From assembly GCF_016735515.1 (NCBI RefSeq), contig NZ_JAERQZ010000001.1:2964746-3028745 (forward strand): a stretch of 64,000 nt of DNA, written 5' to 3'. The notes under the pieces were generated by a model, which was not told the DNA's origin, searched no databases, and saw only the letters and a program-made list of their open reading frames with translations. Shown here one piece after another: positions 59,773 to 64,000 of this stretch. A program made the translations under genes and the position numbers. Within the stretch, counting starts at the first letter, position 1, and each line of letters starts with the position of its first letter. The stretch comes from Piscinibacter sp. HJYY11 (GTDB lineage: Bacteria; Pseudomonadota; Gammaproteobacteria; Burkholderiales; Burkholderiaceae_C).

Positions 59773-62700
59773 CTATCCCACCACCCGGATCAACGCCTGC
59801 CGCAGCTTGTGAACATCGATCGGCTTCGTGAGGAAGTCGTTCATGCCGGAGGCCAGCGCCTCCTCCCGCTCCGACACCAGCGCCGCGGCGGTGAGCGCAA
59901 TGATCGGTAGCTCCTCCGCCCCGTACACGCACCGCAGCTGACGCGCCGCCTCATGCCCGCTCAAGCGCGGCATCTGCACGTCCATCAGCACCACGTGGAA
60001 GGGCCGCTGCGACGCCTGCGCGCGCTCCACCGCCGCCACGCCCTCGGCGCCATCGACAGCCTGCGTCACCTCCACGCCCCACTGCTCGAGCATGGCGACG
60101 CTGATCATCATGTTGACCGGGTTGTCTTCCACCAGCAGCACGCGCAGGCCTTCGAGACGCTGGGTGTCTTCGGCCTCGACCTGCGGGTCGACCACCGGCA
60201 GGTCGGTCTCGGGCAGCGGCAGCTCGGCCCAGAAGCGGCTGCCGATGCCGGGCGTGCTGTCGACACCCACCGTGCCTTCCATCAGCTGCGCGAGCTCCTT
60301 GCAGATCGACAGGCCAAGCCCGGTGCCGCCGAAGCGACGTGTCGTCGAATCGTCGGCCTGCGTGAAAGGCTGGAAGAGACGCCGCTGCGTGGCCGTGTCG
60401 ATGCCAGGCCCGGTGTCGCTGACGGTGAAGCGCACCTGCCCCTCGCGCGACGGGTGGCTCGACATCGCGACCTCCAGGCGCACGTGGCCGCGCTCGGTGA
60501 ACTTCAGGCCGTTGGTGATGTAGTTGCTCAGGATCTGGCGCAGCCGCACCGGGTCGCCGAGCACGGTGCTGGGCACGTCGGGTGCCACCTCGAGCTGCAG
60601 TTGCAGCGAACGCGCGGTGGCCAGCGACTGGTAGGCGTGGTGCACCGCCTTGAGCAGCTGTCGCACGTTGAAGGGCACCGCCTCGATGCTGAACTTGCCG
60701 GCCTCGATCTTCGAAAGGTCGAGGATGTCGCTGATGATCCCGGAGAGGCTTTGCGCGCTGTCCTGGATCTGCTCCAGGTACTGCAGGCGGCGCGGCTCGT
60801 CGATGCCCTTCTGCATCGCCAGGCTCGCGAGGCCCAGCAGGCCGTTGAGCGGGGTGCGGATCTCGTGGCTGGTGTTGGCGAGGAAGGCGCTCTTGGCGCG
60901 GCTGGCGGCCTCGGCCACGTCGCGCGCGGCGGCGAGCGCCTGCTCGATCTGGCGCCGCTCGGTCACGTCTTCGGCGATCCAGATCGTGCCGCCCATGCGG
61001 GGGTGGTCGGGGTCGACCACCTGCGCGAGCAGGCGGCACCAGAAGAAACTGCCGTCGTGGCGCAGCATCTGGCGCTCCAGCTCCACCGGCTTGCCTTCGG
61101 CCAGCAAGGGGCCCGCAATGCGGCCCACTTCGGCGTAGTCGTCTTCGCTCGGCCACACCACCGCACCCGGCTTGCCGAGCAGCCCGCCGCTCGTCCAGCC
61201 GAACATGCGCTCGAAGCTCGGATTGGCCTGCATGAAGCGCTGGTGGCGGGTGAGCGCGATGCCGATCGACGCGTTCTTGAGGATCGCCTCGTGCTCCAGC
61301 CGCGTGCGCTGCATCTCGGTGACGTCGCGGCCGTTGACCACGAGGTAGTCGCGGCCGTCCATCGTGAAGCGCCCGGCCGACATCAGCAGCGTGACCGGCG
61401 CGCCCGTCTTGTGCACGAAGAGCGTCTCGACCTCGTTGACGCCGCCGTGGGCCTTCAACTCGGCCACCATCTTCTGGCGGTCGGCCGGCTGGTACCAGAT
61501 GCCGAGGTCGAGCGCGCTCCTGCCGACCACCTCACCCGCGCTGTAGCCGAACATGCGCGTAAAGCTCTCGTTGACCATCACGTAGACGCCCGTCTCCATG
61601 TCGCTGAGCGTGATGAAGTCGGGGCTGGTGGCGAAGAGGTGCGACAGCATCGCCTGCGAACGGCGCAGCTGCGCCTCGGTGCTCACGCGCTCGGTCACGT
61701 CGTAGTACATCGACAGGATGGCCGTGCCGTCGCTGGTGCTCACGCGCGCGCCGTTGGCCTGCACCGTGAGACGGCGGCCATCGATGGCATGCAGCTGGAA
61801 TTCGGTGAGGTCGAGGCTCTTGCCGATCGGGAAGATCTGCAGCGTGCGGATGCGGTCGTGCAGCAGCCCGCGCTGCGCCACCGGGTAGAGCTGCGCGAGG
61901 TCGAAGCCGCTCATCGCCTGCGCACTCGCAAAGCCGAAGAGCCGCGCGGCGGCCTCGTTGGCCAGCATGGTGATGCCGTCGCGGTGCAGCACCAGCGGCG
62001 TGGGCGACATCGCGAAGAGCTCGCGGTAGCGTGTCTCGCTGGCGCGATGCGCTTCGCGCGCCTGCACCTCGGGCGTGATGTCGCGGCCCACGCCCCAGTA
62101 GCCGTTGAACCGGCCTTCGTCGTCGAAGCGGGGCCGGCCGCTCACGCTGAAATGCAGCAGCCGCCCCGAAGGCGTGCGGTAGCGCACCGGCAGGTCGCTG
62201 AAGGGGCGGTGCGCTTCCAGGTCCTGGCGGTGCTGGTCGAGCGCGATCGGGTCCATGTCGAGCTGGGTGCTCTCCCACGGGCGCTGGCCGATGCGGGACT
62301 TGGCCGCGGGGCCGGCGCTCGCGTGCACGTGGGTGTCGATGCGCCGGAAGCGCAGGTCGGCGTCGAGCTCCCAGTACCAGTCGGCCGCGATCGAGAGCAG
62401 GTTGCGGAAGCGCTGCTGGCGCTCCTCGGCCTCGCGCATCGCGCGATCGATCATGCGCGACATCTGCGTGCCGGCCACCACCGCGGTGGCGAGCAGCATC
62501 AGGTGCGCGATCACATGCAGCGTGGTCGGGTTGCGCTGCAAGGCCAGCACGCCGGGCAACAGGCCGGCCGATTCCGCCCAGGTGAGCCCGATCACGGCCA
62601 CCACGCAGCCGAGCGCGAGCACCAGCCCCGCGCGCAGGCTCGTGAGCACCGTCACCAGGCACACCATCAATCCGAAGAACCCGAGGCTCAGGCTTCGCAC

Positions 62701-63021
62701 ACCTTCGCCCACACCCACCGCGGTGAGCGCGACCACGGTCACGCCGCTCCAGCCCACCACCAGCATCACCGTCGACAAGGGCGCGCGGTTCAGCAGCACG
62801 ATGGACAGCGCAAACACCGCGGCCAGCGCGGCGCACACCCCGACCAGCATCGTCTGCATGCCGGGCTCCAGGGTCAGGTCGAGCGCGGCGTAGGCCAGCG
62901 CGCCGATCAAGGACATGCCGCAGCCCAGCCCGAAGAACAGGCGGGCAATCGTGGCATTCAGGCCATCACGCGTGGCAGCGTTGGCGCTTCCCTCGGACGT
63001 GTCGTGTACTTCTTTCTTCAT
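59773..63021 (-). CDS. hybrid sensor histidine kinase with multiple PAS domains
   Basis: This 1082-residue protein has about six hydrophobic segments (residues ~28-190), four PAS-type domains (about 205-325, 345-450, 465-580 and 585-700, the PAC-type ends read GVGRDITP, MYYDVTER, VNGRDVTE and WIAEDVTER), a HisKA domain with His719 (NTSHEIRTPLNG), an ATPase domain with NYITNGLKF and DTGPGID, and a C-terminal receiver with Asp1014 (LMDVQMP). The signal is unknown; PAS domains may bind haem, flavin or small molecules. No separate response regulator or HPt gene adjoins. It ends about 45 bases from the convergent SDR. Confidence 0.95.
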   Translation of the reverse strand: MKKEVHDTSEGSANAATRDGLNATIARLFFGLGCGMSLIGALAYAALDLTLEPGMQTMLVGVCAALAAVFALSIVLLNRAPLSTVMLVVGWSGVTVVALTAVGVGEGVRSLSLGFFGLMVCLVTVLTSLRAGLVLALGCVVAVIGLTWAESAGLLPGVLALQRNPTTLHVIAHLMLLATAVVAGTQMSRMIDRAMREAEERQQRFRNLLSIAADWYWELDADLRFRRIDTHVHASAGPAAKSRIGQRPWESTQLDMDPIALDQHRQDLEAHRPFSDLPVRYRTPSGRLLHFSVSGRPRFDDEGRFNGYWGVGRDITPEVQAREAHRASETRYRELFAMSPTPLVLHRDGITMLANEAAARLFGFASAQAMSGFDLAQLYPVAQRGLLHDRIRTLQIFPIGKSLDLTEFQLHAIDGRRLTVQANGARVSTSDGTAILSMYYDVTERVSTEAQLRRSQAMLSHLFATSPDFITLSDMETGVYVMVNESFTRMFGYSAGEVVGRSALDLGIWYQPADRQKMVAELKAHGGVNEVETLFVHKTGAPVTLLMSAGRFTMDGRDYLVVNGRDVTEMQRTRLEHEAILKNASIGIALTRHQRFMQANPSFERMFGWTSGGLLGKPGAVVWPSEDDYAEVGRIAGPLLAEGKPVELERQMLRHDGSFFWCRLLAQVVDPDHPRMGGTIWIAEDVTERRQIEQALAAARDVAEAASRAKSAFLANTSHEIRTPLNGLLGLASLAMQKGIDEPRRLQYLEQIQDSAQSLSGIISDILDLSKIEAGKFSIEAVPFNVRQLLKAVHHAYQSLATARSLQLQLEVAPDVPSTVLGDPVRLRQILSNYITNGLKFTERGHVRLEVAMSSHPSREGQVRFTVSDTGPGIDTATQRRLFQPFTQADDSTTRRFGGTGLGLSICKELAQLMEGTVGVDSTPGIGSRFWAELPLPETDLPVVDPQVEAEDTQRLEGLRVLLVEDNPVNMMISVAMLEQWGVEVTQAVDGAEGVAAVERAQASQRPFHVVLMDVQMPRLSGHEAARQLRCVYGAEELPIIALTAAALVSEREEALASGMNDFLTKPIDVHKLRQALIRVVG

Positions 63022-63099
63022 GCAGCGGCCACGAGGCGCTCGACACGCCGCAGCCGAGCCGCAAGTGTCCCGCGCTCTGCACGGGCGTGCGGTCGTGTT

Positions 63100-63930
63100 T
63101 TACCCGGCCGCGGAGGATGACCGTGCGGCATTTAACGCCGCCCGTGTCTGCACCGCCACGGCCCGCGCGGCACTGGCGAAGTCGTCTCCCGACGATGCGT
63201 AGAGCACCGCACGCGAGGAGTTGACGACGATGGTGCCGCCCTGCCGGAAACCCGCCTTGACCGTGGCATCGGCATCGCCGCCTTGCGCGCCCACGCCGGG
63301 GATCAGCAGCGGCAGCGTCGGCGCGAGTTCCCGCACGCGGGCGATCTCGCCGGGGAAGGTCGCGCCGACCACGAGGCCGAGCTGGCCGGTCGTGTTCCAC
63401 GGGCCCTGCGCGAGCCGCGCGACATGTTCGTACAAGAGATCGCCCGAGGCGAGCTTCTGGGCCTGCAGGTCCGAGCCGCCCGGGTTGGAAGTGCGGCACA
63501 AGAGGATCAACCCCTTGCCGCTGTAGCGCAGCCAGGGCTCGACGGAGTCGAAGCCCATGAAGGGCGACAGCGTGACCGCATCGGCCTGGTAGCGCTCGAA
63601 GGCTTCACGGGCGTACTGCTCGGCGGTGGAGCCGATGTCGCCGCGCTTGGCGTCGAGGATCACCGGCACGCTGGGCGCCACGCGCTTGATGTGCGCCATC
63701 AGGCGCTCGAGCTGGTCTTCGGCGCGGTTGCCGGCGAAGTAGGCGATCTGCGGCTTGAAGGCACAGGCCACGTCTTTCGTCGCATCGACGATCGCGGCGC
63801 AGAAGTCGTAGATGCGACCGGCATCGCCCTTCCATTTGCCGGGGAACTTGCCCGGCTCGGGGTCGAGGCCCACGCACAGCAGGGAGTCGTTGCCACGCTG
63901 AGCGGCGGCGAGCTGGTCGGTGAATTTCAT
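63100..63930 (-). CDS. pyrF: orotidine 5'-phosphate decarboxylase
   Basis: This 276-residue enzyme carries out the last step of UMP synthesis. It is the longer type 2 form with [15 protein letters not shown] (catalytic Lys/Asp set), LCVGLDPEP at the start and [14 protein letters not shown] for phosphate binding. The C-terminus ends in an Ala/Ser-rich tail. ATG 63930 has no Shine-Dalgarno but a TAAAAT box nine bases upstream. It lies 78 bases before the hybrid kinase on the same strand. Confidence 0.96.
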   Translation of the reverse strand: MKFTDQLAAAQRGNDSLLCVGLDPEPGKFPGKWKGDAGRIYDFCAAIVDATKDVACAFKPQIAYFAGNRAEDQLERLMAHIKRVAPSVPVILDAKRGDIGSTAEQYAREAFERYQADAVTLSPFMGFDSVEPWLRYSGKGLILLCRTSNPGGSDLQAQKLASGDLLYEHVARLAQGPWNTTGQLGLVVGATFPGEIARVRELAPTLPLLIPGVGAQGGDADATVKAGFRQGGTIVVNSSRAVLYASSGDDFASAARAVAVQTRAALNAARSSSAAG

Positions 63931-63939
63931 GAGGGCTGG

Positions 63940-63945
63940 ATTTTA
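63940..63945 (-). promoter_or_regulatory. candidate -10 box of pyrF (near-leaderless)
   Basis: On the minus strand TAAAAT ends nine bases before the pyrF ATG, which lacks a Shine-Dalgarno. The transcript would begin about two bases before the ATG. Confidence 0.35.
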
Positions 63946-64000
63946 GGGAGCGCAGCAGACAGTCGGCATCAAAGGGCGATGTGTGCGGCGAGGTGCGCGG

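Noticed and set aside
59953..63120. 1055-codon open frame on the plus strand opposite the hybrid kinase
   Set aside because: It is His/Arg/Glu-rich antisense shadow sequence typical of GC-rich genes; the minus frame has full PAS, HisKA and receiver motifs.

Overview
The window is about 64 kb of GC-rich, densely coded bacterial chromosome. The gene families and local order point to a beta-proteobacterium of the order Burkholderiales, probably the Rubrivivax/Piscinibacter/Rhizobacter group: argS next to a SPOR protein and dsbA, lptA-lptB-rpoN, a split pntAA/pntAB/pntB transhydrogenase, malate synthase G, family I lipases with their foldases, and an FMN riboswitch ahead of ribB. The placement is an inference from gene content; no rRNA or tRNA gene is present to confirm it. 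I saw no insertion sequence, phage, integron or CRISPR array.

Layout. 1-1200: end of a zinc metallopeptidase and a transglutaminase-like protease. 1278-10589 (minus): up to eight closely packed genes ending at a terminator. They are two lipase/foldase pairs flanking an 8-oxoguanine deaminase, then an MFS exporter and a two-subunit molybdenum hydroxylase. 10590-11129: the only long non-coding stretch, holding two related nested inverted repeats. 11130-16223: glcB, a LysR regulator, a PsiF-like protein and a Ser/Thr kinase with a cyclic-nucleotide domain. 16356-23732 (plus): housekeeping block argS, SPOR protein, dsbA, lptA, lptB, rpoN and an rRNA methyltransferase. 23726-32955 (minus): histidine kinase, MFS, rsmE, hypothetical, fadD, then the pnt transhydrogenase genes with panD inside them. 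33092-42998: NUDIX, FKBP isomerase, MerR/thioesterase pair, riboswitch-controlled ribB, TRAP binding protein, mnmA, and a cupredoxin/c-di-GMP enzyme pair. 43002-50909: MocR regulator coupled to an outer-membrane protein, caspase-like protein, a four-gene stress-like cassette (GNAT, PEP-mutase family, OsmC, PaiB) and an amino-acid-type binding protein. 51020-54084 (minus): a tight four-gene operon of unknown purpose (DUF6502-like, DUF5666-like lipoprotein, lone receiver domain, His-rich exported protein). 54199-63930: MtfA peptidase, lactonase-like lipoprotein, small hypotheticals, IclR, hydrolase, SDR, a large hybrid sensor kinase and pyrF.

Genes working together: lipases with dedicated foldases; LptA and LptB in lipopolysaccharide transport beside RpoN; PntAA/AB/B as one NADPH-producing membrane complex; the molybdenum hydroxylase subunits; and the four-gene operon at 51-54 kb, which is my best candidate for an undescribed system. 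Two sequence-level patterns recur. Genes overlap by four bases at NTGA junctions, with A, G, T and (by inference) C at N. Several genes lacking a Shine-Dalgarno have a TAnnnT box 6-9 bases before the ATG, suggesting leaderless messages.
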